Shown: piece by piece, positions 45,788 to 53,041 of the stretch
Layout of the letters: the number at the start of each line of letters is the position of its first letter
Position numbering within the stretch: the first letter of the stretch is position 1
Position numbers and translations under genes: made by a program
From: Flavobacteriaceae bacterium
GTDB taxonomy: Bacteria > Bacteroidota > Bacteroidia > Flavobacteriales > Flavobacteriaceae
Assembly: GCA_029268555.1 (NCBI GenBank)
Contig: JAQWNN010000028.1
Coordinates: 1-53,041, forward strand
Direction: 5' to 3'
DNA: 53,041 nucleotides
The notes under the pieces: generated by a model
What the model was told of the DNA's origin: nothing
Databases searched by the model: none
What the model saw: only the letters and a program-made list of their open reading frames with translations

Positions 45788-46882
45788 TTAAACATTAAAT
45801 CGGAAATGCATGACATCTCCGTCTTGGACAATATAATCCTTTCCCTCAACTCGCATTCTTCCCGCCTCTTTTGCCTTAGTTTCAGAACCAAAATCTTCAT
45901 AATCTTTATAGCTGATTACTTCTGCACGGATAAAACCTTTTTCAAAATCAGTATGAATTACACCTGCAGCCTGAGATGCACTTACCCCTACTGGTATAGT
46001 CCAAGCTCGTACTTCTTTTTCACCTGCGGTAAAATAGGTCTGCTGATTTAGCAATGAATAAGCTGCTCGAATTAATTTTGCTGCACCAGCTTCTTCCAGC
46101 CCCAAATCTTCCAAAAACAATTGTCTTTCTTCAAAACTATCCAATTCGTTAATGTCGGCCTCGATACTAACCGCTAAAATTAATAATCCAGCTGTCTCTT
46201 CCGATATAATCTTTTTGACTTGATCAACATATTCATTACCTGACTTTGCAGAATTTTCGTCCACATTACAGAGATATAAAACAGGCTTATCTGTAATTAA
46301 TTGTAAAGGTTTTATAAATTCAATGCGATCATCACTTTTTAAAATAAGACTTCTAACATTTTTAGATTGCTCTAAGGCAAGTCTTACTCCATTTAAAACT
46401 TCTTGCTCTTTGATGGCATCCTTATTACCAGTCCGTGCAGCTCTATTTACTTTTTCAAGTTTTTTTTCAATAGTCTCTAGGTCTTTGAGTTGTAATTCAA
46501 TATCGATGGTTTCCTTGTCTCGAATCGGATCTACAGTACCGTCTACATGAACGATATTATCGTTATCAAAACAGCGTAAAACATGAAGTATAGCATCTGT
46601 TTCACGAATATTAGCTAAAAACTGATTTCCTAAACCTTCTCCTTTACTAGCTCCCCTAACCAATCCAGCAATGTCAACAATTTCAACTGTAGCAGGCAAA
46701 ACTCTTTCTGGCTTTACAAAAGATTCTAATGTCTGCAGTCTTTGATCAGGGACATTAACCACACCAATATTAGGTTCAATAGTACAAAATGGAAAGTTTG
46801 CACTTTGTGCTTTTGCATCTGAAAGGCAATTAAAAAGAGTCGATTTTCCAACATTCGGCAAGCCTACTATTCCAGCTTTCAT
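45788..46882 (-). CDS. ychF: Redox-regulated ATPase YchF (Obg-related)
   Basis: 364 aa from ATG 46882 (MKAGIVGLPNVGKSTLFNCL); the track adds 41 codons that overlap the neighbouring gene and its promoter. G1 is GLPNVGKSTLFN, G3 is VDIAGLVRGASKGEGLGNQFL, G4 is replaced by LCNVDE (NxxE type, ATP rather than GTP preference). The coiled-coil and the C-terminal TGS-like domain end with MRVEGKDYIVQDGDVMHFRFNV, typical of YchF. It binds ribosomes and has a role in oxidative stress. The start is backed by a TACTTTTG element at 46898-46905. Confidence 0.95.
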   Translation of the reverse strand: MKAGIVGLPNVGKSTLFNCLSDAKAQSANFPFCTIEPNIGVVNVPDQRLQTLESFVKPERVLPATVEIVDIAGLVRGASKGEGLGNQFLANIRETDAILHVLRCFDNDNIVHVDGTVDPIRDKETIDIELQLKDLETIEKKLEKVNRAARTGNKDAIKEQEVLNGVRLALEQSKNVRSLILKSDDRIEFIKPLQLITDKPVLYLCNVDENSAKSGNEYVDQVKKIISEETAGLLILAVSIEADINELDSFEERQLFLEDLGLEEAGAAKLIRAAYSLLNQQTYFTAGEKEVRAWTIPVGVSASQAAGVIHTDFEKGFIRAEVISYKDYEDFGSETKAKEAGRMRVEGKDYIVQDGDVMHFRFNV

Positions 46883-46897
46883 AAAAATTATTTTCTT

Positions 46898-46905
46898 CAA
46901 AAGTA
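46898..46905 (-). promoter_or_regulatory. Promoter -7 element TACTTTTG for ychF
   Basis: Minus-strand TACTTTTG 16 bases before ATG 46882. It shows that the upstream part of the track ORF is not coding. Confidence 0.55.
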
Positions 46906-46915
46906 ATCTTTCTTT

Positions 46916-46923
46916 TACATTTG
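46916..46923 (+). promoter_or_regulatory. Promoter -7 element TACATTTG for the YdjC/ChbG gene
   Basis: Plus-strand TACATTTG 33 bases before ATG 46957. With 46898-46905 it forms a divergent pair separated by 10 bases. Confidence 0.5.
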
Positions 46924-46956
46924 ATTTACTAATTCCGAAGAATGATATTTTAAGAA

Positions 46957-47799
46957 ATGAAAAAAAAATACTTAATAATACATGCAGATGATGCAGGATT
47001 GGCATGGTCAGAAAATAAAGCTACTCAAATTGGTCTTTTAAGAGGATCGATAACCTCTTGTAGTTTAATGGTTCCTTGTCCTTGGTTTTACGAAATGGCA
47101 CAGTTCTGCCTCAAACATCCTGAAATAGATTACGGGATTCATCTTACACTAACAGGTGAATGGAAAAACTACCCCTTTCGCGCTATTAGTACCACTAATC
47201 AAATTCAATCATTAGTCAATTCTCATGGCTATTTTTATCCTAAAAGGTCGTCTATAAGAGACAATGCTGTTTTAGACGAGGTATATTTAGAGCTTAAAAA
47301 TCAAATAGAATTTGCTCTTTCTTTAGGATTAAAACCCACCCATCTAGACTCCCACATGTACACTTTAGGGGTCCGACAAGACTTAATTAATCTCTATCAA
47401 GATCTAGGAAATGAATACAACCTGCCAATCGTTTTAAGTAAAAAACTCATTACATTAACAGGTGAATCCCCTGCTAGTTTTAAATTACCTAAAAAGGGCT
47501 GCATAGAGTCAATATATATGGGGTCTTACAGTGAATTTAAAAAGAAAGGGTTACCTCATTTTTATGATCAACTAATCGATAATTTAGATGGAGGAGTTTC
47601 TTTAATCCTTATTCATCCTGCGATAAGAAGTTCTGAGATGGAGGAAATTACGCTAGATCATCCTAATTTTGGTGCTAGTTGGAGATCAGTAGATGCTGAT
47701 TATTTTACAAGTGAACATTGTAAGAAAAAACTTGAAGAAAATTCAATTGAGTTGATTGACTTTAAAAGTCCAAAGCTTCTTAGTTTTCTGGATGCATAA
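46957..47799 (+). CDS. ChbG/YdjC-family carbohydrate deacetylase
   Basis: 280 aa. The metal-site motif is [10 protein letters not shown] (residues 8-17), followed by [16 protein letters not shown] and the HxxxH pair in [12 protein letters not shown] (around 128-139). The C-terminal part has [13 protein letters not shown]. The family removes N-acetyl groups from chito- or cello-oligosaccharides or related glycans. No signal peptide, so substrates are cytoplasmic. It overlaps the end of the convergent ferredoxin gene by 20 bases. Confidence 0.9.
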   Translation: MKKKYLIIHADDAGLAWSENKATQIGLLRGSITSCSLMVPCPWFYEMAQFCLKHPEIDYGIHLTLTGEWKNYPFRAISTTNQIQSLVNSHGYFYPKRSSIRDNAVLDEVYLELKNQIEFALSLGLKPTHLDSHMYTLGVRQDLINLYQDLGNEYNLPIVLSKKLITLTGESPASFKLPKKGCIESIYMGSYSEFKKKGLPHFYDQLIDNLDGGVSLILIHPAIRSSEMEEITLDHPNFGASWRSVDADYFTSEHCKKKLEENSIELIDFKSPKLLSFLDA

Positions 47800-48133
47800 A
47801 ACGCTGCTTTCCAAGTAAGGTATCCTCTGACTCCACATGATTTTCATCTGGAATACAACAATCGACTGGGCAAACAGCTGCACATTGAGGCTCATCATGA
47901 AAGCCCTTACATTCAGTACATTTATCAGGAACAATGAAATAAAATTCATCTGAAATAGGCTCTTGAAAAATATCACTGTTAACTTTTTTACCATTAGGCA
48001 AGACCACATCTGCTTTTAGAGAAGTTCCGTCTTTATAACGCCAATCTTCTGCACCTTCATAAATTGCTGTATTTGGGCACTCCGGCTCACAGGCGCCGCA
48101 ATTAATGCATTCGTCAGTAATGATTATAGCCAT
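47780..48133 (-). CDS. 4Fe-4S dicluster ferredoxin
   Basis: 117 aa. Cluster I ligands are in [19 protein letters not shown] (residues 11-29); cluster II ligands are in [22 protein letters not shown] (around 73-94), with the long insertion between first and last Cys that is typical of this ferredoxin type. It is a low-potential electron carrier. The partner enzyme is not obvious; the divergent neighbour is an acyl-CoA reductase. Its promoter element interlocks with that of the reductase. The overlap of 20 bases with the YdjC/ChbG gene is convergent. Confidence 0.92.
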   Translation of the reverse strand: MAIIITDECINCGACEPECPNTAIYEGAEDWRYKDGTSLKADVVLPNGKKVNSDIFQEPISDEFYFIVPDKCTECKGFHDEPQCAAVCPVDCCIPDENHVESEDTLLGKQRFMHPEN

Positions 48134-48145
48134 AGCAATTTTCCT

Positions 48146-48153
48146 TACATTTG
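48146..48153 (+). promoter_or_regulatory. Promoter -7 element TACATTTG for the acyl-CoA reductase gene
   Basis: TACATTTG matches TAnnTTTG; a start near 48160 would leave a leader of about 20-30 bases. It lies 2 bases from an opposite-strand element. Confidence 0.5.
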
Positions 48154-48155
48154 GG

Positions 48156-48163
48156 CAAAAATA
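48156..48163 (-). promoter_or_regulatory. Promoter -7 element TATTTTTG for the ferredoxin gene
   Basis: Minus-strand TATTTTTG lies 22 bases before the ferredoxin ATG (48133). Its likely start site falls in the plus-strand element 48146-48153, so both promoters cannot easily be occupied at once. Confidence 0.5.
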
Positions 48164-48190
48164 AGATCTTTAAGGTTATTGAACAAAGAA

Positions 48191-49219
48191 ATGACAGCAA
48201 ACCTAAAACGATTTGAGGCTCTTGTCAAATTGGGAAATCATTTACTTCATTTTGATGCTAATCAAGACTCCTATTCTAAACTCAATACTCATGTCCGCCA
48301 AGCCAATGAAGCTAATGGATGGTTTACTCTAAATCACATCTACAAAGCGTTTTTAGACTGGGGCAATGCACTCCAAAAATCTAAACTATCATCATGGTTA
48401 AGCCACTACACTTTTTCAGTTAACAACCCCCCTCTTAACATTGCACTTGTTTTAGCAGGTAATATCCCACTCGTGGGTTTTCATGATCTTATGTGTGTAT
48501 GGCTAAGTAGTCATAAAGCCATCATAAAATGTGCTTCGAAAGATGAGTACCTACTTCCCTATCTTGCTCAATTTTTAGAAAAAGAAACAGGAGAAAATTG
48601 TTTTACTTTCACCAAAAAACCTTTTATTGATATTGACGCTGTTATCGCAACAGGTTCAAATAATGCAGGACTATATTTTGAACATTATTTTAGTTCCTAT
48701 CCTCATGTAATTAGAAAAAACAGAAATGGAGTTGCAGTTCTAGATGGATCTGAAAGCATAGTTGAACTTGAAGGCCTAGGTGATGATATCCTTCAGTATT
48801 TTGGATTGGGGTGTCGAAATGTATCCAAATTATTTTTACCTCAAGGATATGACCTGGATCTTATTTTTGGTGGACTATTCCCCCATGCCGATGTAATTCA
48901 ACATACTAAATACGCAAATAACTATGATTATAATAGAGCGGTTTTTCTGATGAGTGAATTTGATTTTTTAGAAAACGGTTTTATAATCCTCAAAGAAGCT
49001 CAAGAAACTAGTGCCCCAATTGCATGTGTTCATTATGAATTCTACGAAGATTTAGATGAGCTCAAGAAAGAATTAAAATCCAATGAAGATGAAATACAAT
49101 GCATAATATCTAAACTTCCAATTCCTAGCGCTATTGCTTTTGGAAAGGCACAAAAACCAGAACTAAATAATTATGCTGATGGTATAGATACGCTTTTATT
49201 TTTAAGCCAACTAGATTGA
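48191..49219 (+). CDS. LuxC-like acyl-CoA reductase
   Basis: 342 aa from ATG 48191; the track starts at TTG 48179, four codons earlier, which is possible. The aldehyde-dehydrogenase-like fold of LuxC is recognised by LNIALVLAGNIPLVGFHDLMCVWLSSHKAIIKCAS (around 82-115), AVIATGSNNAG, YPHVIRKNRNGVAVLDG, and the catalytic Cys in YFGLGCRNVSKLFLP (around 205). LuxC makes fatty aldehydes in bioluminescence; no luxABDE is present, so it must reduce some other acyl thioester here. It is divergent from a ferredoxin and precedes serC, an arrangement I recall in many flavobacteria. Confidence 0.88.
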   Translation: MTANLKRFEALVKLGNHLLHFDANQDSYSKLNTHVRQANEANGWFTLNHIYKAFLDWGNALQKSKLSSWLSHYTFSVNNPPLNIALVLAGNIPLVGFHDLMCVWLSSHKAIIKCASKDEYLLPYLAQFLEKETGENCFTFTKKPFIDIDAVIATGSNNAGLYFEHYFSSYPHVIRKNRNGVAVLDGSESIVELEGLGDDILQYFGLGCRNVSKLFLPQGYDLDLIFGGLFPHADVIQHTKYANNYDYNRAVFLMSEFDFLENGFIILKEAQETSAPIACVHYEFYEDLDELKKELKSNEDEIQCIISKLPIPSAIAFGKAQKPELNNYADGIDTLLFLSQLD

Positions 49220-49377
49220 AAATTAATGCTCATAATAACATAGGCAAAATTTATAGTTCTTAAGCACAAAAGCTTTATGCTGTTAACAACTCCAGGAAAA
49301 AACAGTCAAAAAAACTCTTGAAATATTAATGGATTCGCAATATTTGCATTTGAAAAATTAAAATCTATAACATAGCT

Positions 49378-50442
49378 ATGCAACTTCACAATTTCAGTGC
49401 AGGACCTTCCATACTTCCGAAAGAGGTTATGTATCAAGCTGGCGAGGCGGTAAAAGAACTCAATAACTCCAAGCTTTCATTAATTGAAATTTCACATCGC
49501 AGTAAAGCATTTATTGAAATCATGGATGAAGCTTGCGAACTAGCTTTAAGACTTACCGGGTTAGAGAACCAGGGCTACAAAGCACTTTTTGTTCAGGGTG
49601 GTGCCAGTTTACAATTTTTGATGATCGCTTATAATTTACTGCAGAATAAGGCAGGTTATCTGAATACAGGAACATGGTCAGACAAAGCCATCAAAGAGGC
49701 TAAATTATTCGGTGATGTTGTTGAGGTTTCAAGTTCAAAAGATAAAAACTATAACTACATTCCAAAAGATTATTCCATCCCTTCTGGTTTGGATTACCTC
49801 CACATCACTACAAATAATACCATTTTTGGAACTCAATATAAATCAATTCCTAAAACAACATCGCCACTTGTTGCCGATATGAGTTCTGATATCTTTTCTC
49901 GTGATTTTGACTATTCTAAATTTGATTTGTTTTATGCTGGTGCACAAAAAAATATGGGTCCCGCAGGAACTACGCTTGTAATTATTAAAGAGTCTATACT
50001 TGGAAAAGTCTCAAGGGCTATTCCTTCAATGTTAAATTATCAAATTCAATCGAGTAAGGACAGTATGTTCAACACCCCTCCCGTATTTGCAGTTTATACT
50101 TCAATGCTCAATATGCGATGGATTGAAGCGCAAGGGGGTGTTAAAGTACTTGGAGAAAAAAATGCCTCAAAAGCTAAACTAATTTACGAAGAGATTGATC
50201 GTAACAACCGATTCGAAGGTTTTGCAAATCAAGAAGATCGTAGCAACATGAATGCTACCTTTAATTTAAAAGACCCTTCTCTTGCTGAAGCTTTTGATGG
50301 ATTCTGTGAAGCTGCTGGGATCAGCGGGCTCAAAGGGCATAGATCAGTAGGAGGTTATCGTGCATCCATGTATAACGCAATGTCAATTGAAAGTGTAGAA
50401 ATTTTAGTTGACTGTATGCAAGCTTTAGAAAAAAAATACTAG
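49378..50442 (+). CDS. serC: Phosphoserine aminotransferase
   Basis: 354 aa. It begins MQLHNFSAGPSILPKEVMYQA, with the substrate loop SHRSKAF, PLP-site segments VQGGASLQFLMIAYNLL and LNTGTWSDKAIKEAKLFG, and the PLP Lys in YAGAQKNMGPAGTTLVII (around 190). It makes phosphoserine from phosphohydroxypyruvate, using glutamate, and can also act in vitamin B6 synthesis. It lies 38 bases upstream of serA, giving a serine-biosynthesis pair. Upstream AATATTTG (49337-49344), with TTG about 18 bases before it, is a plausible promoter. Confidence 0.95.
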   Translation: MQLHNFSAGPSILPKEVMYQAGEAVKELNNSKLSLIEISHRSKAFIEIMDEACELALRLTGLENQGYKALFVQGGASLQFLMIAYNLLQNKAGYLNTGTWSDKAIKEAKLFGDVVEVSSSKDKNYNYIPKDYSIPSGLDYLHITTNNTIFGTQYKSIPKTTSPLVADMSSDIFSRDFDYSKFDLFYAGAQKNMGPAGTTLVIIKESILGKVSRAIPSMLNYQIQSSKDSMFNTPPVFAVYTSMLNMRWIEAQGGVKVLGEKNASKAKLIYEEIDRNNRFEGFANQEDRSNMNATFNLKDPSLAEAFDGFCEAAGISGLKGHRSVGGYRASMYNAMSIESVEILVDCMQALEKKY

Positions 50443-50480
50443 GCTCATCTACTTTACTAATATCATTATTTAAATTATAT

Positions 50481-51431
50481 ATGAAAATTTTAGCAAACGA
50501 CGGCATATCTCAAAAAGGAATCGATACTCTTACATCGGATGGTTTTGAAGTTATCATTGTAAATATAGCTCAAGAACAACTTGTAGACTATATTAATGTA
50601 AATGGAATTTCAGGACTTCTTGTCCGTAGTGCAACAACAGCCCGAAAGGAACTTATTGACCGATGTCCAGGCTTAAAGCTTATCGGACGTGGAGGTGTTG
50701 GTATGGATAATATTGACGTAGAATATGCCAAGTCAAAAGGAATAAATGTTATCAATACTCCTGCCGCTTCATCTGCTTCAGTAGCTGAATTAGTTTTTGC
50801 TCACTTGTACGGAGGTGTTCGCTTCTTATATGATTCGAATAGAAGTATGCCGCTTGAAGGGGAAACTAATTTCAAGGGATTAAAAAAAGCTTACTCGAAA
50901 GGTGCGGAGCTCCGTGGGAAAACATTAGGAATAATAGGCTTTGGACGAATCGGTCAAGAAGTTGCAAAAATTGGTCTTGGTATTGGAATGAATGTGATTG
51001 CTACAGACAAATTTATTGATAAAGCTTCAATTACAGTATCATTGTTTTCCGGGACTTCAGTGACAGAAGAAATAACTACCCAAGATATGGATAGCGTGCT
51101 TGCAAATTCAGATTTTATTAGTCTTCACGTTCCTGCTCAAAAAGAATATGTTATTGATAAAACTGCTTTTTCTAAAATGAAAAAAGGATCTGTGTTAATT
51201 AACGCTGCACGTGGTGGGGTCATTGATGAGGTGGCTCTTGTAGAAGCATTAGATTCGGGACAGCTTTCTTTTGCTGCACTAGATACTTTTGAAAACGAAC
51301 CTAAGCCTGAAATTAAATTACTTATGCACGACAAAATTTCCCTTACCCCTCATATTGGTGCTGCAACTTTAGAAGCCCAAGATAGGATCGGTGAAGAATT
51401 GGCAAGTCAAATTTCATCATTACTTAAATAA
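50481..51431 (+). CDS. serA: D-3-phosphoglycerate dehydrogenase, short form
   Basis: 316 aa. It has the D-2-hydroxyacid dehydrogenase fold: LVRSATTARKELID, GRGGVGMDNIDVEYAKSKG, the NAD motif GKTLGIIGFGRIGQEVAKIGLG (around 150), INAARGGVIDEVALVEAL, and the catalytic His in LTPHIGAATLEAQ (around 290). It lacks the C-terminal ACT domain of the long form, so serine feedback through ACT is not expected. It oxidises 3-phosphoglycerate, feeding serC. Phosphoserine phosphatase is not in the window. Confidence 0.93.
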   Translation: MKILANDGISQKGIDTLTSDGFEVIIVNIAQEQLVDYINVNGISGLLVRSATTARKELIDRCPGLKLIGRGGVGMDNIDVEYAKSKGINVINTPAASSASVAELVFAHLYGGVRFLYDSNRSMPLEGETNFKGLKKAYSKGAELRGKTLGIIGFGRIGQEVAKIGLGIGMNVIATDKFIDKASITVSLFSGTSVTEEITTQDMDSVLANSDFISLHVPAQKEYVIDKTAFSKMKKGSVLINAARGGVIDEVALVEALDSGQLSFAALDTFENEPKPEIKLLMHDKISLTPHIGAATLEAQDRIGEELASQISSLLK

Positions 51432-51436
51432 TTGAT

Positions 51437-51766
51437 TTGTATTTTAATAGGTTAAAGAAAAAGTGGAATATCACTTCTAATCTTCAATTAGTTGTAATTT
51501 TTATTGTTTTTGGTTTAACAGGATCTGTGAGCGTCAAATTCACCGACCCATTGCTTGATTTTTTTAAAATTTATCCCGATACTTTTAAATCTATATTAGG
51601 TGGTGTTATTCCGTATTGGATTATAAGAATTTTAATTGTGTTTCCCATCTATCAAATTTTGCTTCTCATTTTTGGAGCACTATTTTTTCAGTTTCGTTTT
51701 TTTTGGGAATTTGAAAAAAAAATTCTTAGACGGATGGGATTTAAAAATCTTTTCAAAAAGAGATAA
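51437..51766 (+). CDS. Small membrane protein, DUF6787-like
   Basis: 109 aa from a TTG start (MYFNRLKKKWNITSNLQLV). Two hydrophobic segments, LQLVVIFIVFGLTGSVSV (around 17-34) and YWIIRILIVFPIYQILLLIFGALFF (around 61-85), are followed by a basic aromatic tail (FRFFWEFEKKILRRMGF). I recall this pattern from the flavobacterial DUF6787 family near serA; function unknown. It starts 5 bases after serA and is probably in the same transcript. It is convergent with the folE remnant. Confidence 0.8.
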   Translation: MYFNRLKKKWNITSNLQLVVIFIVFGLTGSVSVKFTDPLLDFFKIYPDTFKSILGGVIPYWIIRILIVFPIYQILLLIFGALFFQFRFFWEFEKKILRRMGFKNLFKKR

Positions 51767-51777
51767 TAAATTTGAAT

Positions 51778-52371
51778 CTAAGAAAGATTTGATTGAATTA
51801 AATTAAGAAACTCATTGCGGGTATAGGTTTCATTGAAAACCCCTCTAAATCTTGAAATTGTTGTGGTAGAATTTTGTTTTTGAACACACCGCATTATCAT
51901 TCACATGTGAGAAGCCTCAATTACTACTGCATCACCTTTTGGTTTAAGTGTGTCATTGACACAACCCATAACTTGTTTTGTAAGTCGTTCTTGAACTTGA
52001 AGACGTCGAGCAAATACATCAACAATTCGTGGGATTTTACTAAATCCAACAATTCTTCCTTTCGGCACATAAATTACACTTACCTTACCAAAGAAAGGTA
52101 AAAAATGATGTTCACTAAGAGAATATAGTTCAATCTCTTTTACAATGACAATTTCATTGTAGTTTTCTTAGAACATAGCTCCCTGAAGAATTTGTTTTGG
52201 ATTTTTTTCATACCCTTCGGTAAGAAATTTCATTGCTTTTGATGCTCGTTCAGTTGGTTTTAGAAGCCCCTCATGGATTTTATCTTCTCCCAAAAGGTTG
52301 ATTATGTCTTCATAATTTGAATTAATTTATTCGGTAATCGGTAGAGTCTCAAAATTAAAATTATCGTTCAT
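51778..52371 (-). pseudogene. folE: GTP cyclohydrolase I (FolE) with three in-frame stops and lost zinc cysteines
   Basis: The minus strand from ATG 52371 is a 198-codon frame with full FolE similarity: [89 protein letters not shown]. In-frame stops occur at 52327-52329 (TAA), 52168-52170 (TAA) and 51901-51903 (TGA). The TGA sits where the second zinc Cys belongs (HMCM in the family), and the first zinc Cys is Ser (LSEHH for LCEHH). A conserved TPxR is PTER. No frameshift is needed. Active FolE makes dihydroneopterin triphosphate for folate; this copy is dead. It abuts msrA directly (TAAATG). Confidence 0.93.
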
Positions 52372-52902
52372 TTAATTTAAATTTCTAGAAAAATATTTGT
52401 TTATTTTTTCGATTTTAGGATTGATAGTAAATACGCAGTAGGGTTGCTCTTTATTACGATTGTAATAATCATGATGATTTTTCTCTGCTTCATAAAAAGT
52501 AGTAGCATCTTTTATCTCAGTAATAATTTTATCTTTAAAAGCATTCTCATTGATAAGTTGATTGATAACAACTTTTATCGTTTCTTTTTGTTCTATATCT
52601 GTGAAATAAATACCAGAACGATATTGGGTTCCAATATCATTTCCCTGGCGATTCAAGGTTGTGGGATCATGAGTATTAAAAAAAATTAAAAGTAATTCCG
52701 ATAGATCAACTTGACTTGTGTCATAACGAACCGAAATAGCCTCAGCATGACCAGTTAAACCGTTACATACTTCGCGATACGACGGATTTTTTATAGTCCC
52801 ACCAATGTATCCTGGCAAAACTTCTGAAACGCCATTGACTCTCTTAAAGACAGCCTCAGTGCACCAAAAACAACCTCCAGCGAGAAAAATAGTTTTGATC
52901 AA
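52372..52902 (-). CDS. msrA: Peptide methionine (S)-S-oxide reductase MsrA
   Basis: 176 aa from a TTG start (no ATG before the active site). The catalytic Cys is in IFLAGGCFWCTEAVF (residue 11), with VLPGYIGG, YDTSQVDLSELLLIFFNTHDPTTLNRQGNDIGTQYRS and AEKNHHDYY following. It reduces methionine-S-sulfoxide in proteins. The stop TAA is immediately followed by the folE ATG, so the two were one operon before folE decayed. A TATATTTG element lies 21 bases upstream of the start. Confidence 0.94.
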   Translation of the reverse strand: MIKTIFLAGGCFWCTEAVFKRVNGVSEVLPGYIGGTIKNPSYREVCNGLTGHAEAISVRYDTSQVDLSELLLIFFNTHDPTTLNRQGNDIGTQYRSGIYFTDIEQKETIKVVINQLINENAFKDKIITEIKDATTFYEAEKNHHDYYNRNKEQPYCVFTINPKIEKINKYFSRNLN

Positions 52903-52923
52903 CTTTAATAAAATATTAGCTTA

Positions 52924-52931
52924 CAAATATA
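52924..52931 (-). promoter_or_regulatory. Promoter -7 element TATATTTG for msrA(-folE)
   Basis: Minus-strand TATATTTG (TAnnTTTG) 21 bases before TTG 52902. The remaining 110 bases to the window end are very AT-rich and show no gene. Confidence 0.55.
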
Positions 52932-53041
52932 GAGATTTACTATTTTTATTTTAAGCATTTTTAAAATTATTAGTTTTTAAAATTAATTTGAATTCAATTA
53001 TATTTTATAAATAATCAAATAGATAAAATAAAAAAATTAAA

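Noticed and set aside
46883-47005. N-terminal extension of YchF
   Set aside because: It overlaps the divergent YdjC/ChbG gene and two promoter elements; YchF proteins start at the MKAGIVGLPNVGKS sequence.
47743-48009. ORFs antisense or in shifted frame to the ferredoxin and other genes in the track
   Set aside because: They are shadows of well-supported genes and lack family features or ribosome/promoter context.
51778-52371. Stop codons in folE and clpB read as an alternative genetic code or selenocysteine (TGA at a Cys position in folE, TAA at a Glu in clpB)
   Set aside because: Every other gene in the window uses TAA/TAG/TGA as ordinary stops, the first zinc Cys of FolE is also lost, and the TAA codons have no common meaning. 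No selenocysteine-type hairpin is obvious after the TGA.

Overview
The window is AT-rich, densely coding DNA from a member of the Bacteroidota, most likely a (marine-type) Flavobacteriaceae. The evidence is the fused LpxC-FabZ protein, the type IX secretion regulator PorX, many lipoproteins, short promoters of the Bacteroidota form TAnnTTTG just upstream of genes, frequent TTG/GTG starts, and flavobacterial families such as the parC-adjacent lipoprotein and a DUF6787-like protein. I see no prophage, insertion sequence, CRISPR array, tRNA or rRNA. Most genes are core housekeeping genes.

Layout. 1-3942 (minus): lipid A genes lpxD, lpxC-fabZ and a truncated lpxA, behind an HD phosphohydrolase. 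3968-6318 (plus): porX, tsaE and a small membrane-anchored protein. 6310-9186: proline dehydrogenase, isoaspartyl methyltransferase and a Gfo/Idh/MocA oxidoreductase. 9191-19050: TsaC/YciO-type protein, UvrD/PcrA helicase, secreted M20 amidohydrolase, patatin, recG, pheT. 19114-24928: two small conserved proteins, a Na+/solute symporter, an ABC-F ATPase and a thioredoxin-fold lipoprotein without its CXXC. 24938-29486: transaldolase-like aldolase, SDR, SRP RNA (ffs), glutaminyl-peptide cyclotransferase, thioesterase, glyA. 29725-39354: clpB carrying an in-frame stop, smpB, aroB, ppc, an Lrp regulator, an M14 carboxypeptidase and a divergent HTH regulator with a repeated operator-like motif. 39414-43954: topoisomerase IV (parE-parC). 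44113-49219: Dabb protein, glycoside hydrolase, remnant of a small membrane protein, ychF, YdjC/ChbG deacetylase, ferredoxin, LuxC-like acyl-CoA reductase. 49378-52902: serC, serA, a small membrane protein, a decayed folE, msrA.

The most notable points are two broken housekeeping genes in otherwise intact surroundings: clpB, with one TAA replacing a conserved Glu in the second AAA+ domain, and folE, with three in-frame stops and both zinc cysteines lost. Others are a cluster of TGTTTACA-type sites between the HTH regulator and the carboxypeptidase, an ABC-F protein in which one composite ATP site is degenerate on both sides, and a glutaminyl cyclase in the same window as a secreted protein whose predicted mature N-terminus is Gln. 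I did not find a clear novel multi-gene system. The best candidates for unexplained biology are the HTH/operator/carboxypeptidase unit and the ferredoxin/acyl-CoA reductase pair with interlocked promoters.
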